Source: Clostridium magnum DSM 2767 | GTDB taxonomy: Bacteria; Bacillota; Clostridia; Clostridiales; Clostridiaceae | DNA: 64,000 nt | Direction of reading: 5' to 3' | NCBI RefSeq assembly: GCF_001623875.1 | Contig: NZ_LWAE01000001.1 | Coordinates: forward strand, 744,001-808,000 | In this document: piece after piece, positions 17,556 to 26,006 of the stretch | How the letters are laid out: every line of letters begins with the position of its first letter | Numbering within the stretch: the first letter of the stretch is position 1 | Position numbers and translations under genes: made by a program | Notes under the pieces: model-generated | Databases searched by the model: none | Told to the model about the DNA's origin: nothing | Seen by the model: the letters and a program-made list of their open reading frames with translations, nothing else

Positions 17556-19916
17556 ATGAATGAGAAAGCGTTAAAAATTTTAGAATTTAATAAAATAAAA
17601 GAAGAGATTAAAAAATATACGTGTACAGGTGCAGCAAAGGATTTAATAGATGAATTAAGACCTTATAACAATATATATGAAGCAAGGGAGCATTTAGAAG
17701 AAACAAGAGAAGCTTTGAGACTTTTGGTTACAAAAGGTAGTCCTCCTTTTGAAGGAGTTTATGACATAAGAGAGGGTATAACTAGAGCGGAAAAAGGATC
17801 GTCACTTATGCCTGGACAGCTTTTAAAAATAGCAGCAATGGTAAGAGCTGCAAGAAGATTTAAGGAATATATAAGTCATAGAGAAGAGGAGGAATCCTTT
17901 AGAGTTATAGAAGATATATGTGAAGGAATTGTGCCTTTAAAGAATCTAGAAGAGCAGATATTTTTAGCCATAGAAGGGGAAAACGAAGTATCTGATAGAG
18001 CAAGCTCACAGCTCTATAGTATAAGAAGATCTTTCAAAGATAAAAATTCATCAGTGAGAGATAAGGTTAACTCACTTATAAGAAGTTACTCTGCTTATTT
18101 ACAGGATAACTTATACACTATGAGAGGAGAAAGATATGTACTTCCTGTTAGGGCAGAACATAAAGGAGCTGTGCCAGGACTTGTACACGATCAAAGCTCT
18201 AGTGGAGCTACCCTGTATATAGAACCAATGGGACTTGTTAATTTGAATAATGAAATCAAAGAGCTTATGCTTAAAGAGAAGGCTGAGATAGAGAGAATAT
18301 TGGCTGAGCTTTCAGGTAAGGTCTATGAGAATATAATTGCAGTTAGAAATAATGCTAACATTATATGGGAGTTGGATTTTATTTTTGCTAAGGCTAAATT
18401 TGCTAGTGATTTAAACTGCACAGCTCCAGTAATAAATGATGAAGGTATTATAGATATTATTGAAGCAAAGCATCCTCTTATTGATAGAAAAATTGCAGTA
18501 CCTATGAGTATGTATTTAGGAAGAGAATTCACTTCTTTAGTTATAACAGGACCCAATACAGGAGGTAAAACAGTTACGTTAAAGACTGTAGGACTTTTAC
18601 ACATTATGGCCCTAAGCGGGCTTATGATACCTGCAAGAGAAAACTCTACTGTGAGCTTTTTCACAGAGATATTTGCAGATATTGGAGATGAACAGAGTAT
18701 TGAGCAAAGTTTATCAACATTTTCATCGCACATGACTAATATCGTAAACATAATTAACAAAGCAGATAAGAAATCATTAATTTTGTTTGATGAGCTTGGT
18801 GCAGGGACCGATCCAACAGAAGGAGCGGCATTAGCAGTATCTATTCTTGAGAATCTTAGAAAAAGAGGAGCGAGAATAGTGGCAACAACCCACTATAGTG
18901 AATTAAAGGCATATGCCTTAAAAACAGAAGAAGTTGAAAATGCTTCAGTTGAATTTGATGTAGAAACTTTAAGACCAACTTATAGACTTTTAATTGGTGT
19001 TCCAGGTAAATCTAATGCTTTTGAAATATCTAAAAGATTAGGGCTTGCGGAATTTATAATAAAGGATGCAAAAGAAAGCATATCTAGTGAGAACTTAAAA
19101 TTTGAGGATTTAATCCAAAGTCTACAAGAAAAAAGTATTAAAGCTGAAAACTATGCAAGGGAAGCCGAGATGTTAAAGCTAGAAGCTGCTAAAATTAAAG
19201 AGAAGTATGAAGAAAAAATGTATAGTCTTAATAATACTAGAGAGAAGGCTCTAATTGATGCTCAAAGGGAAGCAAAAAGAGTAATAAAGGAAGCAAAGGA
19301 AGATGCGGATCAAATCCTAAAGGAAATGAGAGAACTAGAAAGAATGGGATATGATTCAAAGGTAAGACAAAAGCTTGAAGATGAAAGAAGAAAGCTTAAG
19401 GAAAGACTTGAAAATGCTGATGAAAAGATCAACAAAGGTAAAGAAGATGAAGGTGAAGCACTTACAACGGTAAAAGAAGGTCAGGAGGTTTTTTTACCTT
19501 CATTAAATCAAAAGGTTATTGTGCTATCAAAGCCTGATAGCAAGGGCGAGGTTCAAGTTCAAGCTGGAATTATGAAAATAAGTGTTAAGCTTAAAGATTT
19601 AAGAGCCTCTAAGGGAATAACAAAGGAGGAAAAGAAAAAAATAAAGAGAGAAGCAAAGCTAAACCTAAGAGCGGTTTCTACCTCTGTAGATTTGAGGGGT
19701 ATGGATGCTATGGAAGCTATGTATACTGCGGATAAGTACCTAGATGATGCATATATGGGAGGTCTTAGTGAGGTGACAGTTATTCATGGTAAAGGTACAG
19801 GAATACTTAGAAATGCAATAACGGATATGCTTAAAAGACATTCTCATGTGAAGAAATACAGACTGGGCGAATATGGTGAAGGCGGAACTGGAGTAACTGT
19901 AGTGGAACTGAAATGA
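17556..19916 (+). CDS. mutS2: Endonuclease MutS2 / ribosome-rescue factor
   Basis: A 786-residue MutS2 of normal length. It has the ATPase P-loop GPNTGGKTVTLKT near residue 330, Walker B LFDELGAGTDPTEGAAL, a long charged coiled-coil segment near 510-635 and a C-terminal Smr domain with VDLRGMDAMEAM and HGKGTGILR. Family members act on branched DNA and, in Bacillus, split collided ribosomes. ATG 17556 is preferred because AAGGTGG (17541-17547) is 8 bases upstream and matches the family N-terminus; GTG 17544 lies within that site. Its TGA stop forms part of the ATGA target of a structured mobile element. Confidence 0.93.
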   Translation: MNEKALKILEFNKIKEEIKKYTCTGAAKDLIDELRPYNNIYEAREHLEETREALRLLVTKGSPPFEGVYDIREGITRAEKGSSLMPGQLLKIAAMVRAARRFKEYISHREEEESFRVIEDICEGIVPLKNLEEQIFLAIEGENEVSDRASSQLYSIRRSFKDKNSSVRDKVNSLIRSYSAYLQDNLYTMRGERYVLPVRAEHKGAVPGLVHDQSSSGATLYIEPMGLVNLNNEIKELMLKEKAEIERILAELSGKVYENIIAVRNNANIIWELDFIFAKAKFASDLNCTAPVINDEGIIDIIEAKHPLIDRKIAVPMSMYLGREFTSLVITGPNTGGKTVTLKTVGLLHIMALSGLMIPARENSTVSFFTEIFADIGDEQSIEQSLSTFSSHMTNIVNIINKADKKSLILFDELGAGTDPTEGAALAVSILENLRKRGARIVATTHYSELKAYALKTEEVENASVEFDVETLRPTYRLLIGVPGKSNAFEISKRLGLAEFIIKDAKESISSENLKFEDLIQSLQEKSIKAENYAREAEMLKLEAAKIKEKYEEKMYSLNNTREKALIDAQREAKRVIKEAKEDADQILKEMRELERMGYDSKVRQKLEDERRKLKERLENADEKINKGKEDEGEALTTVKEGQEVFLPSLNQKVIVLSKPDSKGEVQVQAGIMKISVKLKDLRASKGITKEEKKKIKREAKLNLRAVSTSVDLRGMDAMEAMYTADKYLDDAYMGGLSEVTVIHGKGTGILRNAITDMLKRHSHVKKYRLGEYGEGGTGVTVVELK

Positions 19917-20047
19917 AGTGAAAACTTGAATCAGATGGGGTTTAAGCCACATCTGATTCTTAGTTGAACGAATCCAGGGACGTAGCCGCTCTTTACTGCC
20001 ATTTTGGAAAAAATGGGAGTATTAGAGCGGGTAGTCATCGGATAAAT
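19917..20047 (+). ncRNA. HEARO-like structured mobile RNA element, copy A
   Basis: This element starts directly after ATGA (19913-19916), whose TGA is the mutS2 stop codon. Helix 1 pairs 19928-19937 with 19950-19959 (GAATCAGATG with CATCTGATTC). Helix 2 pairs CCGCTC 19986-19991 with GAGCGG 20025-20030 and encloses a hairpin (CCATTTT with AAAATGG). It ends with GTCATCGGAT at about 20034-20043. Four relatives lie at 20692, 48873, 52530 and 59671, all on the same strand. No ORF is inside. Start after ATGA/GTGA and association with HNH (IscB) genes are known for HEARO RNAs; assignment to that family is inference. Confidence 0.7.
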
Positions 20048-20050
20048 TGA

Positions 20051-20090
20051 GAATTGAGAGTTAAGGAATTTTTCCATTAACTCTTAATTC
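20051..20090. repeat. Inverted repeat between copy A and the DUF523 gene
   Basis: GAATTGAGAGTTAA (20051-20064) pairs with TTAACTCTTAATTC (20077-20090) with one G-T pair. No T run follows, so it is not a standard terminator. It lies just after the mobile RNA element and ends 18 bases before the next start codon. Confidence 0.55.
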
Positions 20091-20108
20091 AATTAGTGGG
20101 GTGATTAG

Positions 20109-20576
20109 ATGATAATTGTAAGTGCATGTTTATGCGGGATCAATACAAAATACAACGGCGATAATAATCTTGATGAAAGGATTTTGAAGCTTTTAAAAGA
20201 GGGGAAGGCTATACCTGTATGTCCTGAACAGTTAGGGGGGCTAACTACTCCGAGGGCAGCTCATGAGATTTCTAATGGCACAGGTGCAGATGTATTAGAT
20301 GGAAAATGCAAAGTAAAGGGAATAGATGGACAGGATTCTACAGAAGAATTTATAAAGGGAGCTTACGAAACTCTTAATATAGTTAAGAAATGTAATGTTA
20401 CAACTGCTATATTAAAAGCTAAAAGTCCATCCTGTGGATATGGAAAAATATATGATGGCACTTTTACTGGAAATAAAATAGATGGAAATGGTATTACCGC
20501 TGAGCTTTTAAAGAGAAACGGTATTAAAGTCTATACCGAAGAAGATGAATTCAGGAATTTATACATGACTTATTGA
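20109..20576 (+). CDS. DUF523 protein (TudS-like thiouracil desulfurase family)
   Basis: A 155-residue DUF523 protein of typical length. Conserved cysteines occur in VSACLCG at the N-terminus, V-C-P-E near residue 38 and S-P-S-C-G near residue 109; in the characterised relative TudS three cysteines hold a [4Fe-4S] cluster that removes sulfur from thiouracil. The alignment TTPRAAHEI is also family-typical. GGGGTG precedes the ATG. The gene is enclosed by two copies of the mobile RNA element in the same orientation. The biological substrate in this organism is unknown. Confidence 0.8.
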   Translation: MIIVSACLCGINTKYNGDNNLDERILKLLKEGKAIPVCPEQLGGLTTPRAAHEISNGTGADVLDGKCKVKGIDGQDSTEEFIKGAYETLNIVKKCNVTTAILKAKSPSCGYGKIYDGTFTGNKIDGNGITAELLKRNGIKVYTEEDEFRNLYMTY

Positions 20577-20583
20577 AGAATAG

Positions 20584-20624
20584 AAATCAGGAATTATCTA
20601 AAGGTAATTTTCCTGATTTTTTTA
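20584..20624 (+). terminator. Rho-independent terminator
   Basis: AAATCAGGAA (20584-20593) pairs with TTCCTGATTT (20610-20619), followed by a T run. It closes the DUF523 gene. Confidence 0.8.
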
Positions 20625-20691
20625 ACTTTATTTTACAGTCCTTAATGTAAGAGAAATTTTCAGTAATATATACCCTATAAATTCAAGATGA

Positions 20692-20822
20692 AGTGAAACT
20701 TGAATCAGATGGAGTTTCAACTCCATCTGATTCTTAGTTGAACGAATCCAGGAACGTAGACGCTCTTTACTGCCACTTTAAAGAAGATGGGAGTATTAGA
20801 GCGGGTAGTCATCGGATAAATA
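20692..20822 (+). ncRNA. HEARO-like structured mobile RNA element, copy B
   Basis: It begins after ATGA (20688-20691) in intergenic DNA about 110 bases past the DUF523 stop. Helix 1 is perfect over 15 pairs (20702-20716 with 20719-20733). The loop-proximal pairs GGAGTT/AACTCC differ from GGGGTTT/AAACCCC of copy C in a compensatory way. The second helix (CGCTC with GAGCG) and the TACT/AGTA inner pairs are kept. It ends with GTCATCGGATAAAT like copies A and C. Confidence 0.7.
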
Positions 20823-20855
20823 ATTTGAATTAGCATATTAGGTTTATATACATAT

Positions 20856-20911
20856 CATAATATAGAAATTAAAATTAAAAGGTTAACATGCATTTGGCAT
20901 TCTATATTATG
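20856..20911 (+). promoter_or_regulatory. Leader inverted repeat before the GT-TPR gene
   Basis: CATAATATAGAA (20856-20867) pairs perfectly with TTCTATATTATG (20900-20911); the 32-base loop includes ATGCATTTGGCAT. The right arm ends 3 bases before the AAAGGAGG ribosome site of the next gene, so folding could limit translation. This is inference from position only. Confidence 0.4.
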
Positions 20912-20930
20912 AAAAAAGGAGGTTATTTGG

Positions 20931-22727
20931 TTGACATTAGGGTTATGTATGATTGTTAAAAATGAAGAAGAAAATCTACCACGATGTCTTGAAAGTATAA
21001 AAGATATTGTGGATGAAATAATAATTGTTGATACTGGATCTACAGATTCCACAGTTAAAATTGCTGAGAGTTATGGGGCAAAGGTGTTTTTTTACGAATG
21101 GGATAACAGTTTTGCTAATGCAAGAAATTTTTCTCTGGAAAAGTCCTCAAAAGATTGGATTTTAATTATGGATGCTGATGATGAGCTTAGAAGAGAGGAT
21201 AGGGATAAAGTAATTTATTTAGTTAATGATAAAAATAATAATGTAGATATTTACTTTGGAGAAACCTTAAGTTATGTTGGAGAGACTCCTGGTTCAGATA
21301 TATATACAAATTTAAATGTAAGATTTATTAAAAATGGCAAGGGAATTAAATTTAAAGGGGACATACATGAACAAATTGTATTTGAAAATAAAGGTGATAA
21401 TGTACAATTAGTAGATGTAAAGTTTTATCACTATGGGTATTTAAATAAAACTGTGGAGGTAAAAAACAAAAGAAAAAGAAACATGGAAATTATACAAAAA
21501 ATCCTAAAAGATAATCCTAAAGATAGTTTCATGCTTTATAATATGGGTACAGAGTATGTTGCTATGGGAAATTTTTTAGAAGCATTAAATTGCTATAAAA
21601 AAAGCTATGAAAATTTTAATCCTCATCTTGTGACATTTAATTCTAAGCTTATATTAAAAATGATCTATTGCTATGAAGTTTTAGGCCAATTTAAGGAAGA
21701 GATTGAATTAATAAATGAGGGATTAAAATATTATCCTGAATTTACTGAGCTAGAATTTCGTAGGGCAATGGCATTTTATAATAGGAAAAAATACGATTTA
21801 GCGGTTGAAGCACTTAAGAAATGCATAGATATGGGTGAACCACCAGCAGTATTTAGAGATCTTTCAGGTGTTGGAAGTTATAGAGCGTATTATCTAATGG
21901 GGCTCATTCATTTCGATAGAGAAAATTATGATGATGCCTATAAATATCTGGATATGGCTTTAAAATTAAATTCTAAGTTTACAGAAGCTATTCTTAAAAT
22001 ATCTCAAATAATGTTTATAAAAAATTTTTCTGTAGACGAAATAGAGTCAAAACTTGAAAGCTATTTTAATGGTAATTTAGATGAAAATAATAATTTATTG
22101 TTATCAGATATATTTTATAGTAAAAATAAGTTTGATATTGCCTATAAATATGCAGATAGATCAGAAAATTATAAAACACATTCACCAAAAGTAAATTATT
22201 ACAAAGGCATATTATTATTTTATCAGCGAAAATTCAAAGAAGCGTTGGACAGCCTAGCTAAAGTTGAACTAGGGGGATTTTATAGCAAATCTGTATATTA
22301 CAGTATATTATGTGAAATATTTAATAATCAATATAGTAATGCAGACAAGTTATTGGATATAGCTAAAAATTTCAACGAAAATGAGAAAACTATAGTTTAT
22401 AAAACATTTAAAGATATAATGCAAGGAAACAAATATAGTCCAATTGCAGAGGATAAAGAGAGTTCTATTAAGTTTCTGCATCCAATATTTGATTTATTAG
22501 AAATAATTTTGAAATCAAATAGTTTTGATGAATTTGAAAAAGCTGTACAACTCTTAAATCTTATTAATGATGATAGTATACTATTATTGCTAGGAAAGCT
22601 ATATTATAAAAAAGGATATTTTGAATTTGCATATAAGGAATTTATAAGGTCAATAAAAATATACGAAAAAATAGATATAGAAGCTTTGGAAATGATGAAG
22701 TTAATTTTAACTTGTAAAGAAATATAG
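20931..22727 (+). CDS. Family 2 glycosyltransferase fused to TPR repeats
   Basis: A 598-residue protein starting at TTG, with AAAGGAGG 9 bases upstream. Residues 1-220 form a GT-A domain of the SunS/TPR-glycosyltransferase type: LGLCMIVKNEEENLPRCLES, IIIVDTGSTDST and the D-x-D region IMDADDEL near residue 80. Residues about 190-598 are helical TPR-like repeats with Y-N-M-G and A-Y-Y-L-M-G patterns. Proteins of this type often glycosylate peptides or proteins, with TPRs holding the acceptor. The two small genes directly downstream are candidate acceptors, which is inference. Confidence 0.8.
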   Translation: MTLGLCMIVKNEEENLPRCLESIKDIVDEIIIVDTGSTDSTVKIAESYGAKVFFYEWDNSFANARNFSLEKSSKDWILIMDADDELRREDRDKVIYLVNDKNNNVDIYFGETLSYVGETPGSDIYTNLNVRFIKNGKGIKFKGDIHEQIVFENKGDNVQLVDVKFYHYGYLNKTVEVKNKRKRNMEIIQKILKDNPKDSFMLYNMGTEYVAMGNFLEALNCYKKSYENFNPHLVTFNSKLILKMIYCYEVLGQFKEEIELINEGLKYYPEFTELEFRRAMAFYNRKKYDLAVEALKKCIDMGEPPAVFRDLSGVGSYRAYYLMGLIHFDRENYDDAYKYLDMALKLNSKFTEAILKISQIMFIKNFSVDEIESKLESYFNGNLDENNNLLLSDIFYSKNKFDIAYKYADRSENYKTHSPKVNYYKGILLFYQRKFKEALDSLAKVELGGFYSKSVYYSILCEIFNNQYSNADKLLDIAKNFNENEKTIVYKTFKDIMQGNKYSPIAEDKESSIKFLHPIFDLLEIILKSNSFDEFEKAVQLLNLINDDSILLLLGKLYYKKGYFEFAYKEFIRSIKIYEKIDIEALEMMKLILTCKEI

Positions 22728-22745
22728 AAATAAAAATATAGAAAT

Positions 22746-22802
22746 AAAAAGAGAAGCGTTTTAAAATAATTAAAACTATTTAAAATAGCTTCTTCTTTTT
22801 AA
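22746..22802 (+). terminator. Rho-independent terminator
   Basis: A long stem joins AAAAAGAGAAGC (22746-22757) and GCTTCTTCTTTTT (22788-22800), extended by GTTTTAAA/TTTAAAAT pairs, and ends in T-rich DNA. It separates the GT-TPR gene from the small-protein pair. Confidence 0.75.
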
Positions 22803-22944
22803 ATTGTGGTAACCACTGATCTTTAGTATGTTTTTCTTTTCATGATAATAATAATTATTTAATCACACAATATTAAATAATTCATATATCTATAGTAGAG
22901 AGACAAAGTCTACTCTAAAGATTAAAAAGTGGGGGTTGATATTT

Positions 22945-23232
22945 ATGGCTACTTTAAGTTTTGATACACCTAAAACAGCTACTCTTCAAGAGTATGTACT
23001 TTCAGGTACTGCACCTGCTAATGCAACTTTAGATTTAGGAGTACAAATAGTAGTTACTAGAGCTGATAGCAGCACTGAAGGATATTATTTAGCTAGACAA
23101 TATAATTATACAGTTGATACGGCTGTTACAGATACTGTATATATGCCTATCATACCACAACTAAGTGGAACTGAAGCTGTAACAGCTACTATTGTAGGAA
23201 CAGACGTTGAAGGATGGAGTATAAAAGAGTAG
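22945..23232 (+). CDS. Small unknown protein, single repeat-domain
   Basis: A 95-residue protein rich in Thr, Ala and Val, with no Cys, Lys-poor, no signal peptide and no membrane segment. It is read as beta-strand rich (LQEYVLSGTAPANATL, IVVTRADSSTEGYY, TVYMPIIPQ). The start is ATG 22945; GTGGGGG lies 9 bases upstream. Its residues about 14-95 align with the C-terminal domain of the next protein, including V-T-R-(A/E)-(D/N), Y-Y-(L/V)-A and I-I-P. The strong ribosome site suggests high expression, so a structural protein is plausible. I recognise it only as a clostridial unknown (DUF6385-like); function not assigned. Confidence 0.7.
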   Translation: MATLSFDTPKTATLQEYVLSGTAPANATLDLGVQIVVTRADSSTEGYYLARQYNYTVDTAVTDTVYMPIIPQLSGTEAVTATIVGTDVEGWSIKE

Positions 23233-23246
23233 CAGATAGTATTTTT

Positions 23247-23276
23247 GACAGTTAGAGCTGTAAAGCTCCAACTGTC
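23247..23276 (+). terminator. Intercistronic hairpin
   Basis: GACAGTTAGAGCT (23247-23259) pairs with AGCTCCAACTGTC (23264-23276) with one mismatch. No T run follows, so it may act in RNA processing or partial termination, making the second gene less expressed than the first. Confidence 0.5.
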
Positions 23277-23301
23277 TTACTAAAGTATTGGAGGTTATGG
23301 A

Positions 23302-24072
23302 GTGAGTAGTATTATAATTCCAGCTGCCAAGAGTCTTACAGTAACGAATAAATTTCCTGAAAAAAATTTAAATAAAGATAGAATATTAGTAGGCTGTGAT
23401 GGAAAATGTAAATATTACAGTTATTTATTTTTTGATATTTCATCAATACCTTGCGATGTTTTAATATTAAAAGCGGAATTGGTATTATTTAAAACTGATA
23501 ACTTTTACGATGATCATAATGAAGCTTTTTTTATAAGGCTACTTGGTGACGATTTCAGCAGTTATACAACCTATAGAAATCATCCAGATGATATCTGTAA
23601 TATTAAAAAGGAATTTTACCCTATAACTTCAAAGGTAGCAGTGACAGTGGATATTACTGATATTATCTTATTATGGGTAAAAAATAAAATATCTAATAAA
23701 GGTATTGTTTTATACGGAAGAACCAAAAGAATTGTTACAAGTTTTGGGTCTTCAAAGAGTGAAGATGAATATGTTATACCTTTTATAAGAGTAAATTGTA
23801 AAAAGGAACAAGAGCATAATAAAAAAGATGCCACCATAAGGCAGGTAAGGGTCACAGGAACTATAGGAGCACAATCTAAGTATGATTCAGTTATAAATCT
23901 TCAGGTAACTAGAGAAAATGGAAATACAGATAACTACTATGTGGCTGATGAATATAACAATCTAGATGATAGTCCACTTTATATAGATAAAACATACAAT
24001 ATTGCTATAATACCAAAGGAAAGTAATGGAGACCAGGAGGAGATAGTTTTATATGGAGCCTATAAGGAGTAG
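23302..24072 (+). CDS. Unknown protein with DNRLRE-like domain plus shared C-terminal domain
   Basis: A 256-residue protein from GTG 23302 (GGAGG 8-9 bases upstream). Residues 1-165 resemble DNRLRE-type beta-sandwich modules (LFFDISSIPCDVLILKAEL, then VDITDIILLWVKNKISNKG and a SFGSSKSEDE stretch). Residues about 175-256 repeat the domain of the 95-residue upstream protein. There is no signal peptide or sortase motif. Together they look like a small/large pair of structural or adhesive proteins, possibly spore-surface proteins assembled without secretion; that is inference. Confidence 0.65.
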   Translation: MSSIIIPAAKSLTVTNKFPEKNLNKDRILVGCDGKCKYYSYLFFDISSIPCDVLILKAELVLFKTDNFYDDHNEAFFIRLLGDDFSSYTTYRNHPDDICNIKKEFYPITSKVAVTVDITDIILLWVKNKISNKGIVLYGRTKRIVTSFGSSKSEDEYVIPFIRVNCKKEQEHNKKDATIRQVRVTGTIGAQSKYDSVINLQVTRENGNTDNYYVADEYNNLDDSPLYIDKTYNIAIIPKESNGDQEEIVLYGAYKE

Positions 24073-24114
24073 TGTCGTAAAATTTTATAGTTACCACGTA
24101 AATGATTTATATAC

Positions 24115-24173
24115 AAAAAAAGCAGACAACTAACTTTAAATTAATAATTTAAAGTTAGTTGTCTGCTTTTTTT
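24115..24173. terminator. Strong bidirectional terminator
   Basis: Arms 24121-24142 and 24146-24167 form a perfect stem of about 22 pairs with a 3-base loop, flanked by A7 on the left and T7 on the right, so it could work on both strands. Confidence 0.92.
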
Positions 24174-24310
24174 AGTTTTGTTAAGACTTCAATAGCTATG
24201 TTTAAATTTTGTACGATTAATACTGATTTTCAGCAGGTTTATCCTATGTAACAATTAAAAACAAACTTGAATATAATGTATAAGATTAGCATGATTTAGG
24301 AGGAATATTT

Positions 24311-24844
24311 TTGATTTTTAATGAAACAAAATTAAGGGGAGCTTATATTATAGAGGCTAATCCCATAAAGGATAATAGAGGTTTTTTTTCAAGAGCATGG
24401 TGTAAAAGAGAATTTGAACAGCATGGGTTAGAGACAAATATTGTTCAATGTAATATTTCTTACAATTTAAAAAAAGGAACCTTGAGAGGTATGCACTATC
24501 AAAAAAATCCTTATAGTGAAACAAAATATATTAGATGCATAAAAGGAGCATTGTATGATGTAATAATTGATTTAAGAGAAGACTCAAAAACCTTTGGTCA
24601 GTGGGTTGAGGTAGAACTTACAGAAGAAAATAATAAAGCCTTATATGTACCTAAAGGATTTGCTCATGGATTTCAAACATTACAAGATAATACCTATGTG
24701 TATTATCAAGTAACAGAATATTACACATCCGAGGCTGAAGGTGGAGTAAGGTGGAATGATCCAAAATTCAATATTATATGGCCTATTAAGGAACCAATAG
24801 TTATATCTAGTAAAGATAGTAGTTGGCCATTATTTAAGAGCTAA
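24311..24844 (+). CDS. dTDP-4-dehydrorhamnose 3,5-epimerase family protein
   Basis: A 177-residue cupin epimerase, paralogous to RfbC at 13315, from a TTG start with TAGGAGGA upstream. It retains DNRGFFSRAW, TLRGMHYQ with the catalytic His and VPKGFAHGFQTL. It begins an operon with an aminotransferase, an acyltransferase, rfbF and rfbG, so it probably epimerises the CDP-4-keto-6-deoxyglucose made there rather than the dTDP form. This substrate is inferred from context. Confidence 0.75.
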   Translation: MIFNETKLRGAYIIEANPIKDNRGFFSRAWCKREFEQHGLETNIVQCNISYNLKKGTLRGMHYQKNPYSETKYIRCIKGALYDVIIDLREDSKTFGQWVEVELTEENNKALYVPKGFAHGFQTLQDNTYVYYQVTEYYTSEAEGGVRWNDPKFNIIWPIKEPIVISSKDSSWPLFKS

Positions 24845-24862
24845 TTTTTGGAGGTATTCAAA

Positions 24863-25996
24863 GTGAAAGTAAGATTATTTAAACCCTCATTGGGTGACGA
24901 AGAAACAGAAAGTATAAAAGATACTTTTAGCAGAGCGTGGTTAGGCTTAGGCCCTAAAACAAGGGAGTTTGAAAAAGCGTGGGCAAATTACATTGGATGT
25001 AAAGAATCTATTGGTGTTAATTCCTGTACTGCTGCTTTACATTTAGCTATATCAGCATTTAAATTTCCTAAGAGAAAAAAAGTTCTTGTACCAGTCTTAA
25101 CCTTTGCAGCAACAGCTATGGCACCACTTTATAACGGTTTAGAGCCTGTATTTGTAGACGTAGATAAGGATACATTAACCATAAGTGTAGAGGATTTAGA
25201 GAAAAAGTATGATAAGGATTGTGTTGCTGTAATGCCAGTGCATTATGGAGGATATCCTGCTAAGATGGATGAAATAATGGACTTTTCTAGAAATAAGAAT
25301 CTTAAGGTTATAGAAGATTGTGCTCATACAGCAGGAGGAGAATATAAAGGAAAGATTTTAGGAACCTTGGGAGATATAAGTTGTTATAGTTTTGAGGAGA
25401 AAAAATGTATGACCACAGGAGATGGAGGAATGATATGCTCAAATGACAAGGAGCTTATATTACCACTAAAAAGTAGCAGATGGGTTGGAATGAACAAGGA
25501 TACCTGGCAGAGAGAAAAGGAGAATTCTATAAATAAGGGTAATAGCCATTGGTATTATGAGATACTGGAACTAGGGTATAAATATAACATGAATGATCTT
25601 TCGGCTTCCATTGGACTTGCACAATTGAAAAAATTGCCTGTAATGAATAAAAGAAGAATGGAAATTATAGGTCAATATCTAGACGGTATTAAGGATTGCT
25701 TAAGCTTAATGCCGGCATTGCCATATGATAAAAGTCAGAAATGCTATTGGATGTTTATGTTAAGAGTGAAAAATAGGGATAAATTTATAAGCTTTATGCA
25801 GCAGAAAGATATTGCTACAGGGGTTCATTATATGCCACTTACACTACATCCTTATTTTATACAATATCAAAATCAAACTCCTAATGCCCTTTCACTATGG
25901 AAAGAGTTTGTTACTATTCCTCTTCATGCAGATATGACAGATGAGGAAGTAAACTATGTCATAGAAAACCTAAAGGCTTTTGATAAATTAAACTGA
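24863..25996 (+). CDS. DegT/DnrJ/EryC1/StrS-type sugar aminotransferase
   Basis: A 377-residue PLP enzyme of typical family length. IEDCAHTAGGEY gives the Asp that contacts PLP, and SFEEKKCMTTGDGGM keeps a Lys at the Schiff-base position. In CDP-sugar 3-dehydrases (RfbH) that Lys is His, so true transamination is more likely here than 3-deoxygenation. GTG 24863 is preferred, with GGAGG (24849-24854 region) correctly spaced; the TTG at 24848 overlaps that site. It probably aminates the keto-sugar from RfbG. Confidence 0.78.
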   Translation: MKVRLFKPSLGDEETESIKDTFSRAWLGLGPKTREFEKAWANYIGCKESIGVNSCTAALHLAISAFKFPKRKKVLVPVLTFAATAMAPLYNGLEPVFVDVDKDTLTISVEDLEKKYDKDCVAVMPVHYGGYPAKMDEIMDFSRNKNLKVIEDCAHTAGGEYKGKILGTLGDISCYSFEEKKCMTTGDGGMICSNDKELILPLKSSRWVGMNKDTWQREKENSINKGNSHWYYEILELGYKYNMNDLSASIGLAQLKKLPVMNKRRMEIIGQYLDGIKDCLSLMPALPYDKSQKCYWMFMLRVKNRDKFISFMQQKDIATGVHYMPLTLHPYFIQYQNQTPNALSLWKEFVTIPLHADMTDEEVNYVIENLKAFDKLN

Positions 25997-26006
25997 GGTG
26001 TCTTAA

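Noticed and set aside
18323..18760. 145-codon frame on the - strand inside mutS2
   Set aside because: Lies fully inside a conserved gene with clear domains on the other strand; a shadow frame.
22881..22890. CATATATC as a sporulation (sigma-E or sigma-K) -10 box before the small-protein pair
   Set aside because: No matching -35 element at a proper distance, and the consensus fit is partial.
24863..25996. Assignment as CDP-4-keto-6-deoxyglucose 3-dehydrase (RfbH)
   Set aside because: RfbH has His in place of the Schiff-base Lys; here the Lys in SFEEKKC is retained, and the protein is shorter than RfbH.
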